DNA of 64,000 nucleotides from Sulfurimonas sp. (GTDB lineage Bacteria > Campylobacterota > Campylobacteria > Campylobacterales > Sulfurimonadaceae). The stretch's first letter is position 1; each line of letters begins with the position of its first letter. Below are positions 26,683-36,117 of this stretch, in pieces. The notes beneath the pieces are model-generated. The model had not been told where the DNA came from and made no database searches. It saw only the letters and a list, made by a program, of their open reading frames with translations. Location of the stretch: assembly GCA_028689055.1 (NCBI GenBank), contig JAQTWZ010000006.1:17586-81585 (forward strand), read 5' to 3'. The position numbers and the translations under genes were made by a program.

Positions 26683-27383
26683 TATATTTTTTCCTTTACT
26701 TTATTGAAGAGTTCTTTATATCCGTTTTCAAGATTATGATGGTCGATGATATCACCAAAGTGAACTTCGACTATCTTTGTCTCTTTGTAGGGTGCATGTT
26801 TGAAAACTGCTTCGAGCGTGTCGTTGATATAGACGGGTACGACATCGAGACCATTTGCTTTTGCTATTTTTGCCGCACCGTTTTGAAACTCTTTGATACC
26901 TTCATTTTTGTGACGTTCACCTTCTGGGAAGATATAAACATTGAGGTTTTCTACGCGCGCGAGGGTGGATTTGAGAAGTTTGAAAAAACTCAAAAGTCCT
27001 CTGCTATGATCGAGATCGACGCTCATGCAGCCGCTGTATTTGAAAAACTTTCCATAAAACGCATCGAAAAGTTCTTTTTTTGCGATCCAAACACCGCTTT
27101 TGTCATGCTGTGAAAAGATATGTTCCATCACGATGATATCAAGTAAAGAGCGGTGGTTGATGGCATAAAGAACCTTGTCCGCCTTAGGGACTTCGCCTAC
27201 TATTTTGACCTCTATATTGAGAAACTCCAAGACTTTATTTGAGTAAGCCTGACGATCAAGTGAGAGTTGTTTATAAGCAGGTTTTTGCGATATAAACGGA
27301 TGAAAATATGTCTCTTTAAAAACGTGTATATATTTATAACCGAGTTCGATCATAAATATATATTTCCCTAAATTTTTAAGCAT
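26682..27383 (-). CDS. 1-acyl-glycerol-3-phosphate acyltransferase family
   Basis: The 233-residue protein has the acyltransferase motifs NHRSLLDIIVME (the usual catalytic H-x4-D, here with NHRS) and VYIFPEGERHKNEGIKEFQNG. A PlsC-type role in phosphatidic acid synthesis is likely, though another acyl acceptor is possible. It is upstream of and coupled to pdxJ. Confidence 0.85.
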   Translation of the reverse strand: MLKNLGKYIFMIELGYKYIHVFKETYFHPFISQKPAYKQLSLDRQAYSNKVLEFLNIEVKIVGEVPKADKVLYAINHRSLLDIIVMEHIFSQHDKSGVWIAKKELFDAFYGKFFKYSGCMSVDLDHSRGLLSFFKLLKSTLARVENLNVYIFPEGERHKNEGIKEFQNGAAKIAKANGLDVVPVYINDTLEAVFKHAPYKETKIVEVHFGDIIDHHNLENGYKELFNKVKEKI

Positions 27384-27440
27384 GAAAAAACCTTGTAAGT
27401 TAATAGATGATTATAACCAAAATATTTAAACGCATTTTTT

Positions 27441-29378
27441 TTATGAGAGCGAATTATTGATATGTGCTTCAATCTCACTCAAATCTTTTGTATTTGCAAA
27501 ACAGCTTTTTTCTCCGCAAATCATAAAACCTTCATCTTCAGAATGTTTGTACATCACAAATGGATAGGAAAGTAGCGCTAGCTCATGGAGATTCTGTGTG
27601 ATGTGCTCTGTTTTTGATTTGACTATGCGATCCCCTTTGAGATAACGCAACATTTGGATAAGCATATGCGGTGAGTAGATAGGTTTTCGCGCAAAATCAT
27701 AAGAGTTGTATTCCATCGTTTTAAAGGCAAAGTGGGTGTATTTTTCATCTTCCAAGAGTGTGCCGAGAGAAAAAAGTACATCAACGATGATACTGACAGA
27801 ACTTGTGTAGGTAAAGTCGTGTATCTCGGCTTTTGTCACAAATTCTCCGCGGCTAAAATCCCATTCGCCTTTGTTGTAAAACTCTTCAAGTGCTTTATTG
27901 GCAAATCTCTGTGCGTGGATGAGATAGATCTCATCTTGTGTAGAGCTAAACGCAGCGATAAGTGCTTTTGCCAAAAAGGCGTAATCCTCCAAAAACGCAG
28001 TCACTTTTGGTGTTTTGTGGATAAGTGTCGTGTGGTAAAGTATGCCCTCGATGTACATCGTCTCAAGCAGTGCATCAAGGTTTTTGATGGCTCTTTGTGT
28101 GTATTTGGTATCTATTTTGCCTAGAGTGAAGAGTGCGTGTATCATCATACTTGACCAAGAAGTCTGGATTTTTTTATCGCAGAAAGGATACTCTCGCGTT
28201 TTGCGTAGGTTTTGAAGCAGAAGTTTGACATCCTCAAAGTAGTTTGGACGTTCATCACCTTCAAGACGGATGATATTTTTGCCCTCAAAGTTGCCGTGAT
28301 GCGTGACTTGCATCTCTTGGAGCATCGCTTCGATATTTTTATAGCCGTTTTCTTGTAAAACGCGATAAACCTCTTCATAACTGTAAACAAAGTATGTTCC
28401 CTCTTCGCCCTCACTATCGGCATCGCTTGCTGAGTACAAAAGTGCATCTTCGCTCATGAAGTTGTGCCAAAAATCAGCCACTTCTCTTGCTATGCGCAGG
28501 TGTGAGGGGTTTTTGTAAGTGAGATAAGCGTTTGTGTAAGTCTCACATAGCAGGGCATTGTCATAGAGCATCTTTTCAAAGTGCGGCACCAAAAACGCAT
28601 CATCTACGCTGTAGCGGCAAAAACCGCCATCTACAAGATCATACATCCCACCTTTTATCATAGAGTCCAGCGTATGCGTAAACATCGCTTTTGCAGATGC
28701 ATCGCTCTGGAGTTTATCCACGATTAGCAGGGCGTTAAGTGTAGAGGCATGCGGAAATTTCGGTGCTGCAGAAAAACCGCCGTTTTGTGTTTGATAGTTG
28801 CCTTTGACTTGAAGCATGAAGTTTTTTGTGATATCTTCTTTGAGTACGGTTGCCTCTTTGGGCTGCGTTTTCTTGTTCAAAAAACTCTCTACTTCATTGG
28901 CGTTTTGAAAGAGTTTCGGATCACCCTCGGCGACTTTCTCGGCGATAAGTTTTGTGAGCTGGATAAAGCCCATCCCCTGCACACTCCCCGGTGAAGACTC
29001 AGGCGGTATATATGTTCCTGCAAAAAAGGGTTTGTTTTGGGGTGTGCAGAAGATAGAAGTCGGCCAGCCGCCTGCACGGCGGTTGAGAAGTTGATGTACT
29101 TCTTGATAATGTTTGTCGATGTCGGGACGTTCTTCACGATCGACTTTGATACAGACAAAGCCTGCGTTTAGGATATCTGCACACTCCTGATTTTCAAAAA
29201 CCTTCTCCTCCATCACGTGACACCAGTGACATGAGCTATAACCGATACTGATGAAAATGGCTTTATTTTCGGCCTCTGCTTTTGCAAAAGCTTCATCACA
29301 CCAAGGATACCAATCGACGGGATTGTTTTTGTGTTGCTGTAGGTAAGGGCTATCTTCTAGTGAAAGTCTGTTTGACAT
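27441..29378 (-). CDS. DUF255 thioredoxin-fold protein (YyaL/SSP411-like)
   Basis: The 645-residue protein has an N-terminal thioredoxin-like domain with the family signature [20 protein letters not shown] and the redox motif [13 protein letters not shown] long alpha/alpha-barrel region related to N-acylglucosamine 2-epimerase and glycosidase folds follows ([46 protein letters not shown]). It is full length for the family; the biochemical role is not established. It stands alone, with a 57-bp gap to the acyltransferase gene. Confidence 0.88.
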   Translation of the reverse strand: MSNRLSLEDSPYLQQHKNNPVDWYPWCDEAFAKAEAENKAIFISIGYSSCHWCHVMEEKVFENQECADILNAGFVCIKVDREERPDIDKHYQEVHQLLNRRAGGWPTSIFCTPQNKPFFAGTYIPPESSPGSVQGMGFIQLTKLIAEKVAEGDPKLFQNANEVESFLNKKTQPKEATVLKEDITKNFMLQVKGNYQTQNGGFSAAPKFPHASTLNALLIVDKLQSDASAKAMFTHTLDSMIKGGMYDLVDGGFCRYSVDDAFLVPHFEKMLYDNALLCETYTNAYLTYKNPSHLRIAREVADFWHNFMSEDALLYSASDADSEGEEGTYFVYSYEEVYRVLQENGYKNIEAMLQEMQVTHHGNFEGKNIIRLEGDERPNYFEDVKLLLQNLRKTREYPFCDKKIQTSWSSMMIHALFTLGKIDTKYTQRAIKNLDALLETMYIEGILYHTTLIHKTPKVTAFLEDYAFLAKALIAAFSSTQDEIYLIHAQRFANKALEEFYNKGEWDFSRGEFVTKAEIHDFTYTSSVSIIVDVLFSLGTLLEDEKYTHFAFKTMEYNSYDFARKPIYSPHMLIQMLRYLKGDRIVKSKTEHITQNLHELALLSYPFVMYKHSEDEGFMICGEKSCFANTKDLSEIEAHINNSLS

Positions 29379-29539
29379 AATAATTCTCTGTTTTTGATTT
29401 AATGTGTGTAGGGTAGGGAAATTTGTATGATGATTTGCTTAAATAGAAAAGGAGTATCTAGGTTTTATAAAATTGAAAAATTTGTTGAAATATCATTGTG
29501 ATATTTGCTAAAATACATAAAATAATAATTAGGATTTCA

Positions 29540-30214
29540 ATGCGTAGAGTTACTTTTTTAAGATTTATCCCTTTGGTTATTTTTCCTTTGGTTCTTTTGT
29601 TTAGCGGTTGTGCTCAAAAACAGCCTGTCATAGAAGCTCCCGCGGTGATTATGGAGCCTATCAAAATAGATCCGATTGTCGATAAAGAGGGTGAGCTGCG
29701 CAAAACGATAGTCGCTAACGCACTCAAATATCTCAATACAAAAGATGGCAGAGATTGCTCAGGTTTTGTGGCGATGGTCAATCTTGAAAACGGTGAACCT
29801 TACTATAAAGCAAGGGAGTTAGAGCAATATTTCACAAACACCAATCGCTCTAAAGCCATCTACAACGCTATGAAAGCAGAGACGAGAGTGGCAAAAAACA
29901 AGCCTCCAAAAATCGGTGATTTGGTCTTTTTCTCAGATACGCTTCAAACAACAAAACGCAAAGTAGGTGCTGCAAATATCACGCATGTTGGCATTGTCAC
30001 AAATATTGATGAAGATGAAACTGTCCATTTTATCCATCATAGCCGAGGCAAAAATGTGATGGGCGCACTCAATCTCCAGTTCCCACAAGCAGCTCAGCTT
30101 GAGGGCAAAAATATCAATACTTATATGAAAGAGTGTGATTCGAGAAAACGCAAGCAAGAGTGCTTGAGCCCATATTTTTTAAGTGCTTACGGGGCAGTAG
30201 AGAACTCGTTCTAG
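29540..30214 (+). CDS. NlpC/P60-type lipoprotein
   Basis: The ATG at 29540 follows an AGGA site and begins a lipoprotein signal ending FSGC; the longer frame from 29498 is rejected. The mature protein has the NlpC/P60 papain-fold markers DGRDCSGFVAMV (catalytic Cys), PPKIGDLVFF and ITHVGIVTNI (catalytic His). Such lipoproteins cut stem peptides of peptidoglycan. It is a single gene of 224 residues, divergent from the DUF255 gene, with a TAAAAT -10-like element at 29509. Confidence 0.8.
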   Translation: MRRVTFLRFIPLVIFPLVLLFSGCAQKQPVIEAPAVIMEPIKIDPIVDKEGELRKTIVANALKYLNTKDGRDCSGFVAMVNLENGEPYYKARELEQYFTNTNRSKAIYNAMKAETRVAKNKPPKIGDLVFFSDTLQTTKRKVGAANITHVGIVTNIDEDETVHFIHHSRGKNVMGALNLQFPQAAQLEGKNINTYMKECDSRKRKQECLSPYFLSAYGAVENSF

Positions 30215-30229
30215 CGGCATGACCGAACC

Positions 30230-30279
30230 AGCTACGTTTTTAGCTAAAATATAATCGAAAAATTTAAGTAGCTTTTTTT
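30230..30279 (+). terminator. Possible terminator after the NlpC/P60 gene
   Basis: AGCTAC and GTAGCT can pair and are followed by seven T residues, but the loop is about 32 nt, which is long for an intrinsic terminator. The rest of the 130-bp convergent gap shows nothing else I can name. Confidence 0.3.
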
Positions 30280-30344
30280 ATTACATAGATATTCTAACAT
30301 AGGTGTAAAGAAAAAAACGAGAGTCTGAAATCCTTGTTTCTCAG

Positions 30345-30632
30345 TTATTGTAAACGCCACTCTTTTATTTTTTGCTTCACATCTTCATCTTTGTAGAGAC
30401 TGTGTGTTCCGTCACAAAAAGGGAAGAAACCGCTTGTTTTACACAAGCACATAAGATAAGGTTTTGTTTTTTCAACCTTAAGCTCGTAGGGTAAACATCC
30501 ACTCCCTTCGTGACTTCCATCACAAAAAACTCCACCTTCGCTTCTTCCACAACTGCAAATCGAGTACGTTACACCGGCTTCTAGCTTAACACCTTTAGGT
30601 TTATTGTGAAATACAATGGCATCTTTACACAT
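30345..30632 (-). CDS. Double CDGSH iron-sulfur protein
   Basis: The 95-residue protein contains two CDGSH-type 2Fe-2S binding motifs: CSCGRSEGGVFCDGSH and CLCKTSGFFPFCDGTH, each of the form CxC followed by CDG(S/T)H. Such small proteins carry or transfer iron-sulfur clusters or electrons. It is a single gene with an intact start (MCKDAIVFHNKPKG). Confidence 0.9.
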   Translation of the reverse strand: MCKDAIVFHNKPKGVKLEAGVTYSICSCGRSEGGVFCDGSHEGSGCLPYELKVEKTKPYLMCLCKTSGFFPFCDGTHSLYKDEDVKQKIKEWRLQ

Positions 30633-30698
30633 TTTTATCTCCTAAAAAGTAAAATTTACCTCTATTATATAATTTTTTTTAATAGTTGTATGTTTTAA

Positions 30699-31409
30699 TC
30701 AGTATTTTATCCTCGCCAGATAAAGCCCGTTTGCGGGTGCTGGCTTGAATTTATGTTTTTCTTTGCACATGAGCTGTTCTTCTATCTCTCTTGCGTTTAA
30801 CTTCAAAAGTGCTCCTACCATGAGCCGTATTTGGCTTCGTAAAAATCCGTTTGCTTCAAAATTGAGAATGATATAACCTTTGTGTCTATAGGCAAAAGCT
30901 TTGTAGATAACTCGTATCGTAGAGCCAACATCACTTCCTGTTTTCATAAAACCTGCAAAATCATGTTCACCTACAAAAAGTTTGATATTTTTTGCAACAC
31001 TCTCAAAATCAATGTTTTTGTCAAACGTGACAAACTCCTCCTCAAAAGGGTTTGACTCTGCTTGTTTGATGATGTAGCGATAGACTCTTTTTTTGGCAGA
31101 GTAGCGTGCATGAAAGGCAGGATCGACTGCGTTTATCTTCGTCACTCGGATAGTTTTTGGAAGTTTTTGGTTGAGGACATCCCGGAGTTTTTGTATGTCT
31201 GACCAAAACGCAGGCAGGTCGATATGGCATACCTGTCCAGTCGCATGAACGCCCTTATCCGTACGTCCGCTGGCTATGGCTCTTGAGCTTATTCCTAGAA
31301 GACTCAAAACACTCTCTAGTTTGCCAAGAACGGTGTTGGAAGTCTCACTCTGCGTTTGTGAACCTAGAAACGAAGTGCCATTGTAGGCAAGGGTAAGGGC
31401 AACACGCAT
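30699..31409 (-). CDS. truA: tRNA pseudouridine(38-40) synthase
   Basis: The 236-residue protein has the catalytic aspartate motif ASGRTDKGVHATGQVCH, the N-terminal ALTLAYNGTSFLGSQ and the C-terminal FEANGFLRSQIRLMVGALL, all typical of TruA. It modifies the anticodon stem-loop of many tRNAs. It directly follows the lptF/G-like gene with no gap, in a long minus-strand run. Confidence 0.95.
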   Translation of the reverse strand: MRVALTLAYNGTSFLGSQTQSETSNTVLGKLESVLSLLGISSRAIASGRTDKGVHATGQVCHIDLPAFWSDIQKLRDVLNQKLPKTIRVTKINAVDPAFHARYSAKKRVYRYIIKQAESNPFEEEFVTFDKNIDFESVAKNIKLFVGEHDFAGFMKTGSDVGSTIRVIYKAFAYRHKGYIILNFEANGFLRSQIRLMVGALLKLNAREIEEQLMCKEKHKFKPAPANGLYLARIKY

Positions 31410-32429
31410 CTAAAATCTCGCGACGATAGTTCTTCTATAGAGAATATAGGTCAAGATAAGCCATGAAAACGCAACAAGCGGAATCGTATAGTAGCCGAAA
31501 GCTTTTTGTAGAAGCAAAGTCGCGCCATAGTAGATAAGTATGCCTAAAAAGAGATAGAGATAGATACGTGCTTTTTGGTGTCGCATATGTACGATACCGA
31601 TACTTGCAACTAAAAAGAGACTGATAAGAGGAAAAAGGCTCAAAAGAGTGTCTGTGATGAGCATATATTTTTTGCTCTCTTTTCTCTCATTTGAGAGCCA
31701 ATAGTCCAGTGGCGTTCTGTATTTTGTCAAGTCAGTTTTCATTGTATCATTGATATACATTGTTTTGAAATTGATCTGCGAAAATGTTTTTTTGGAGTAA
31801 CTATATCCTTCACCATCGGTGAGCTTTAAACGCAAAATACCGCTGTCATTGATGACTTCTGCCGTATTTGCACCGATTAGAATCTCCTCTTTTTTATTTT
31901 TGTTGAACAAAAATACATCGCCAAAAGTGCCATCTTCATTTTTTTTGCCTAGATATAAAAGCCACTCTCCAAAACTGTGTCCAAATTCAGAGGCAGAGAG
32001 ATTGAACTGCGCTTCACTTTTTTTGTAGGAGAGAAAATTGCTAGAGAGCACCGTTGTGTGAGGAAAAAGTACCAAAAAGTTGAAAAAAAGTAAACCGCAA
32101 AGAAGTGCTGCCGGAATAAGCAGTGTTCTGAGAATAAACTTCGGATGGATGCCGAGTGAAAAAATAACTACGATTTCATTTTCGTTTGAGAGTTTGAAGA
32201 GTGAAAGGGCGGCTGCTACAAAAAATGTGACCGGCAAAGTGTAAAATAAAATTTCAGGAAGAATAAAAAAATAGAGTTTACTCATCTCCCAGATAGAGAG
32301 TTGGATAATGGCTGTGTAGGTTGCGAGTTTGATGAGAAAAATCACCGAAGCAATCGAGAAAAGCGGTAAAAATATAGATATAAATAAAATTGAGAGATTA
32401 CTTAGAATGTATTTTTTGAGTCTATGCAT
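31410..32429 (-). CDS. LptF/LptG-family permease
   Basis: The 339-residue protein has the layout of the YjgP/YjgQ family: three N-terminal membrane segments, a periplasmic beta region of about 130 residues (FGHSFGEWLLYLGKK), and three C-terminal segments. These proteins form the inner-membrane part of the lipopolysaccharide exporter with LptB. The ATG at 32429 (MHRLKKYILSNLS) is preferred over 32495, which would overlap pilD by 65 nt. Which of LptF or LptG it is cannot be settled by eye, and its partner is not in the window. Confidence 0.85.
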   Translation of the reverse strand: MHRLKKYILSNLSILFISIFLPLFSIASVIFLIKLATYTAIIQLSIWEMSKLYFFILPEILFYTLPVTFFVAAALSLFKLSNENEIVVIFSLGIHPKFILRTLLIPAALLCGLLFFNFLVLFPHTTVLSSNFLSYKKSEAQFNLSASEFGHSFGEWLLYLGKKNEDGTFGDVFLFNKNKKEEILIGANTAEVINDSGILRLKLTDGEGYSYSKKTFSQINFKTMYINDTMKTDLTKYRTPLDYWLSNERKESKKYMLITDTLLSLFPLISLFLVASIGIVHMRHQKARIYLYLFLGILIYYGATLLLQKAFGYYTIPLVAFSWLILTYILYRRTIVARF

Positions 32430-32430
32430 T

Positions 32431-33249
32431 CTAGTAGTTTGCCTCAATATAAGCCATAATAGGCGTATCGTAGATAAAAACGATAAAAGTAGCAAGTGCT
32501 AAAAATGGCACAAAAGGAACACGTTGCTCTTCTTTGGAGCGACTTAGCAAGGCAAGCATCACCGGCAGAGCCAAGAGGGCAGATAAAAATATAGCGACAA
32601 GAGCTAGTTTGACACCCAAAAGTGCACCCATAGTTGCAGCAACCATGATGTCACCTTCACCCATTGCTTCGATAAAAGGATAGGTGTGATAATTTTTTGT
32701 CCATGAAGTCTGCGTTTTTTTTGCAGCTCTTTGTGCGGAGGATGTGAGCAGATAGGAGAGCGCAAAACGCAGTAAGGTAAAGCCACCAGCCAAAAGAAGA
32801 GCATTTTGAAAGTTCAGCAAGACTCCTTGAATACTCCATGTACCCAAGACGGCAAAGAGTATCGCCAAAAGGTTGAGACTATCGGGAACCATTTTATATT
32901 TGAAGTCTATCATGGAGAGTGCAAGTAACATGGAAAAACTTAGTGCTATCATCAGCAAAGGAAAATCGAGCGTATATTTACTTGCCAAAACACCAAACAT
33001 GAGCCCTGTGAAAAGTTCTACAAGAGGATATTGCGCAGATATCTTGCTTTTGCAGTAGGCGCATTTGCCACCTAAAAATATCCATGAAAAAAGAGGGATA
33101 TTGTGCCAGGGTTTGAGTGTTTTGTTGCAACTGTAACAGTGCGAAGCTTCAAAAACGACACTTTCATCCTTTGGAATACGGAGTATCACTACATTGAGAA
33201 AAGAACCAAAAATCAGACCAAATAAGAAAGCTATAAGAGACTCTATCAT
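32431..33249 (-). CDS. pilD: Prepilin peptidase (type IV leader peptidase)
   Basis: The 272-residue membrane protein has the N-terminal methylase-type domain with two CxxC pairs (CYSC and CAYC), PLVELFTGLMFG, and two catalytic aspartates in SMIDFKYKMVPD and MGEGDIMVAATMG. It cleaves and N-methylates type IV pilin-like proteins, which serve pili, secretion and DNA-uptake machines. Its presence is relevant to the AAACGCAG repeat. It is coupled to uppS upstream (ATGA overlap). Confidence 0.92.
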   Translation of the reverse strand: MIESLIAFLFGLIFGSFLNVVILRIPKDESVVFEASHCYSCNKTLKPWHNIPLFSWIFLGGKCAYCKSKISAQYPLVELFTGLMFGVLASKYTLDFPLLMIALSFSMLLALSMIDFKYKMVPDSLNLLAILFAVLGTWSIQGVLLNFQNALLLAGGFTLLRFALSYLLTSSAQRAAKKTQTSWTKNYHTYPFIEAMGEGDIMVAATMGALLGVKLALVAIFLSALLALPVMLALLSRSKEEQRVPFVPFLALATFIVFIYDTPIMAYIEANY

Positions 33250-33923
33250 TTGAGACCTCCAAAACGGCGCTCGATAGTTGTAAAATCTTTGATGATTTTT
33301 GCAAGTTCATCACTTGTAAAGTCAGGCCAAAGCGTATCGCTAAAGAAAAGTTCTGCATAAGCCGCTTGCCAAAGTAAAAAGTTTGAAAGTCTGTGGTCGC
33401 CACCCGTGCGGATAAGTAAATCCACATCACTTTTACAGTCAAGCGCATTGCTAAACATCTCTTGAGTAATATCACCTTCTGCGTTTTTGAGTCCATTTAC
33501 AGCGCGAAGAATCTCATCCTGTGCGCCGTAGTTGAGGGCTAAAGATTGGACAAGTCCATCACAATGAGCGGTTTTTATTTCAATCTCTTTGATAGTTTTT
33601 TGCAGAGAATTGGAAAAGGCACGGATATCTCCGATAGGTTCAAAACGTACATTGTTATTAAGATAGTCCTGTAGTTCGCTTCTAAGGTATTTTTCAAGAA
33701 GTTTCATTAAAAATTCTACTTCCAAACGCGGTCGCTTCCAGTTTTCTGTCGAAAATGCATAAAGAGTGAGTCTCTCTATATCTTTATCTCTAGAGCAAAA
33801 TTTTGTGATTTTTTTGACGACTTTGGCGCCAGCCTCATGACCTTTTACTCTTTTTTTTCCTTGTAGTTCTGCCCAACGGCCGTTTCCGTCCATGATGATT
33901 GCGATATGTTTGATTTCATTCAT
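33246..33923 (-). CDS. uppS: Undecaprenyl diphosphate synthase
   Basis: The 225-residue cis-prenyltransferase has IAIIMDGNGRWAELQGK (catalytic Asp), LTLYAFSTENWKRP and the C-terminal DLLIRTGGDHRLSNFLLWQAAYAELFF. It makes the lipid carrier for peptidoglycan and O-antigen units. The ATG region overlaps the neighbouring unknown gene by 4 nt. Confidence 0.95.
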   Translation of the reverse strand: MNEIKHIAIIMDGNGRWAELQGKKRVKGHEAGAKVVKKITKFCSRDKDIERLTLYAFSTENWKRPRLEVEFLMKLLEKYLRSELQDYLNNNVRFEPIGDIRAFSNSLQKTIKEIEIKTAHCDGLVQSLALNYGAQDEILRAVNGLKNAEGDITQEMFSNALDCKSDVDLLIRTGGDHRLSNFLLWQAAYAELFFSDTLWPDFTSDELAKIIKDFTTIERRFGGLK

Positions 33924-34669
33924 ATGCTGATATCCAAAAGAGCGTGGTGTTTCGTATCATAAAGTGGTTCTATATTTTCTATGAGGCTGATATTTATAGT
34001 GTTATATGAGAAGTTTTTCAAATCATTTTCCAAAAATATTTTTGTTTGTACAAAGGCAACACAAAGCTCTATCTCTATCACACTTTCATCAAGTGCGATA
34101 ACTCCTGATATCGGGCCAAGAAGCTCTAGGGCTGCATAAAAATCTATATGTGTTTTTTTTGTTTTCGTATTGTACCTTTTTTTGAATTGTACTAAAGAAA
34201 AAGAGTTGTGCAATACGAGAGGAATCGTAAAAATATTGCTTTGAAGTGAAAGTAAAAGGGATGACGCAGAGGAGAACTCTTCTTTTGTGTTTGCAGAGCT
34301 TAAATGCTCAAGGATATTTTGTTTCAAAAGCGCTTCGGGCTTTTTAGCGTTTAGAAGCGTGTGGAGTTCTTTGAGAGAATATTCTATCCCTGTACTTTGA
34401 AAAGTACTGAGCAGTTGAGGCATCTTGAGAAGATGGGAAAGTTTGGGCGTAGCATCTTTGCTTTGGCTGAGTTGAGACCAGTATTTTGCCCCTTCGCTGA
34501 GCGGTTTTTCACTTTGGGCAGTGAGTGTTTTGTTTTGTAAAATCACAGAGTATTTTGACTCTCCCAAAGATTTGAGTACATCGATGCTTACAAGTTTTAT
34601 GAGTGCCTTTGCCTCATTTGGATTTGTACTCAGAAGCTTAGTGAGGGCACTGAGTTGATTTATATTCAT
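33920..34669 (-). CDS. Unknown protein between coaBC and uppS, FliK-like at the C-terminus
   Basis: The 249-residue protein is rich in Leu, Ser and Lys, with no signal peptide. From about residue 165 it has strands reading THIDFYAALELLGPISGVI followed by VIEIELCVAFVQTKIFLEND. This weakly recalls the C-terminal domain of flagellar hook-length control proteins (LGxIxVxL, then a hydrophobic strand). It overlaps coaBC and uppS by 4 nt each. A gene in this slot is, as I recall, conserved in Campylobacter. The function is unknown; the FliK resemblance is inference. Confidence 0.55.
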   Translation of the reverse strand: MNINQLSALTKLLSTNPNEAKALIKLVSIDVLKSLGESKYSVILQNKTLTAQSEKPLSEGAKYWSQLSQSKDATPKLSHLLKMPQLLSTFQSTGIEYSLKELHTLLNAKKPEALLKQNILEHLSSANTKEEFSSASSLLLSLQSNIFTIPLVLHNSFSLVQFKKRYNTKTKKTHIDFYAALELLGPISGVIALDESVIEIELCVAFVQTKIFLENDLKNFSYNTINISLIENIEPLYDTKHHALLDISI

Positions 34670-35934
34670 AAGCTCTTTGCGTGATCTAAGATATCAAACG
34701 AGAGTGTAAACTTATCGGCTTCTTTGAGTGTTTCGCGTTTGTCTTTTGTGATGAAATCCACTGCGTTTGTATCCGTACCAAAGCTATCAGAATTTACTAA
34801 AAGGTTGAGACATACGGCATCAACATGCTTTTTTTCTAGCATATTCGTTGCGTTTTGCACTGCGTTTAGAGGATCCATCTCTGCTTTAAACGCAACAGTT
34901 GTGATCCCTTCTTTGTTGAGAGAACTTAAAATATCAATGTTTTCTTTGAGTGTGAGAGCAAAACTCTCTCCCAAAAGCTCTTTTTTGAGTTTACCGATTT
35001 GCGCAAATTCCGGCACATAGTCACTCACTGCTGCCGCCATAAAAAGATAAGGTTTTTTCTGGATAAGATGGATCTGTTCATCTCTCATGAGCGTGGCTTT
35101 GGAGAGTTTGCCTTTTTTGGCGATACGTATAGAATCAACAAGATATTCTCTCATCTCTTCGCTACTTGAGACATCGATCGTGTGCATCTCTTTTGGGAGA
35201 TTTGGCTCAAATCTTGTTGCTATAAGATTGACATCAGCACCACGGCAATACAGAGCCGTTGCCAAAGCAGAAGCCATCTTTCCGCTTGAGAAGTTCGAGA
35301 TATAACGCACATCATCAATCTTCTCAAGTGTTCCTCCTCCTGTGACGATAACCATACGGTCTTTCCAAAATTCTTCCATGAGCAGCTCTTTCGCGCAGGA
35401 AAAAAAGATATCCAAAGGCTCTGCCATAGCACCATCACCCGTTGTTTTACAAGCGAGTTCTTTTGTCTGCGTTTCTACGACACTATAGTTTGTGATGGCT
35501 AGCATCTTCAAGTTTGCTTGCGTGATAGGATTTTTGAGCATATGCGTATTGGCTGAGGGTGCGATTACTTTTTTCTCAGGATAAGCAAGTGCACACTGGA
35601 GCAACATTGTATCAGCTATCGCGTTTGCAAGTTTTGCGATGGTATTGGCAGTTGCGGGTGCGATGACAAACAAATCTGCCCATTGAGAGGCTTTGATATG
35701 GTTGTGATCGTTTACCCACGACTCGTTTGTATCATCCAATACTTGGTTGGAAGTGATTGTTTCAAAGGTAAGCGGTGTGACAAATTTTTTGGCAGCTTCG
35801 CTCATGACGACTTTGACATCAGCACCTGCTTTGACAAAGAGGCGTGCAAGTTCGATGGACTTGTAAATGGCAATAGAACCTGTTACACCAAGGAGAATTT
35901 TTTTGTTTTTAAGTAAATCAGATGGAATATTCAT
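34666..35934 (-). CDS. coaBC: Bifunctional phosphopantothenoylcysteine decarboxylase/synthetase
   Basis: The 422-residue protein has an N-terminal flavin decarboxylase domain (LLGVTGSIAIYKSIELAR, NTHMLKNPITQANL) and a C-terminal CTP-dependent ligase domain (MVIVTGGGTLEKIDDVRYIS, FMAAAVSDYVPE, LVNSDSFGTDTNAVDFI). It converts 4'-phosphopantothenate to 4'-phosphopantetheine via two steps of CoA synthesis. It heads the long minus-strand run toward truA. An insertion of basic residues after RIAKKGKLSKATLMRDEQI lengthens the synthetase part. Confidence 0.93.
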   Translation of the reverse strand: MNIPSDLLKNKKILLGVTGSIAIYKSIELARLFVKAGADVKVVMSEAAKKFVTPLTFETITSNQVLDDTNESWVNDHNHIKASQWADLFVIAPATANTIAKLANAIADTMLLQCALAYPEKKVIAPSANTHMLKNPITQANLKMLAITNYSVVETQTKELACKTTGDGAMAEPLDIFFSCAKELLMEEFWKDRMVIVTGGGTLEKIDDVRYISNFSSGKMASALATALYCRGADVNLIATRFEPNLPKEMHTIDVSSSEEMREYLVDSIRIAKKGKLSKATLMRDEQIHLIQKKPYLFMAAAVSDYVPEFAQIGKLKKELLGESFALTLKENIDILSSLNKEGITTVAFKAEMDPLNAVQNATNMLEKKHVDAVCLNLLVNSDSFGTDTNAVDFITKDKRETLKEADKFTLSFDILDHAKSL

Positions 35935-36080
35935 GAGTAAATCTTTAGGGTGAAATTTTGCTTTATTTTATCTAAAAAATATTTAGAATTCATTTTGTAG
36001 ATGATGTTACGAGAATATACAGTTTACTTAAAGATTTTGCGATTCGCGAGAAGAGAAAGTTCGTTTTGTGATAATTTTAC

Positions 36081-36086
36081 TAGAAT
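36081..36086 (+). promoter_or_regulatory. -10-like element before the HDOD gene
   Basis: TAGAAT lies 32 nt before the ATG at 36118 in the 183-bp gap between the divergent coaBC and HDOD genes. The rest of the gap is AT-rich without other recognisable signals. Confidence 0.35.
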
Positions 36087-36117
36087 ATAACCATTAGTTA
36101 TAAAAAAGGCTTATCGC

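Noticed and set aside
27732..28124. A forward 130-codon frame within the DUF255 gene
   Set aside because: It is a shadow of a full-length minus-strand gene with recognised motifs.
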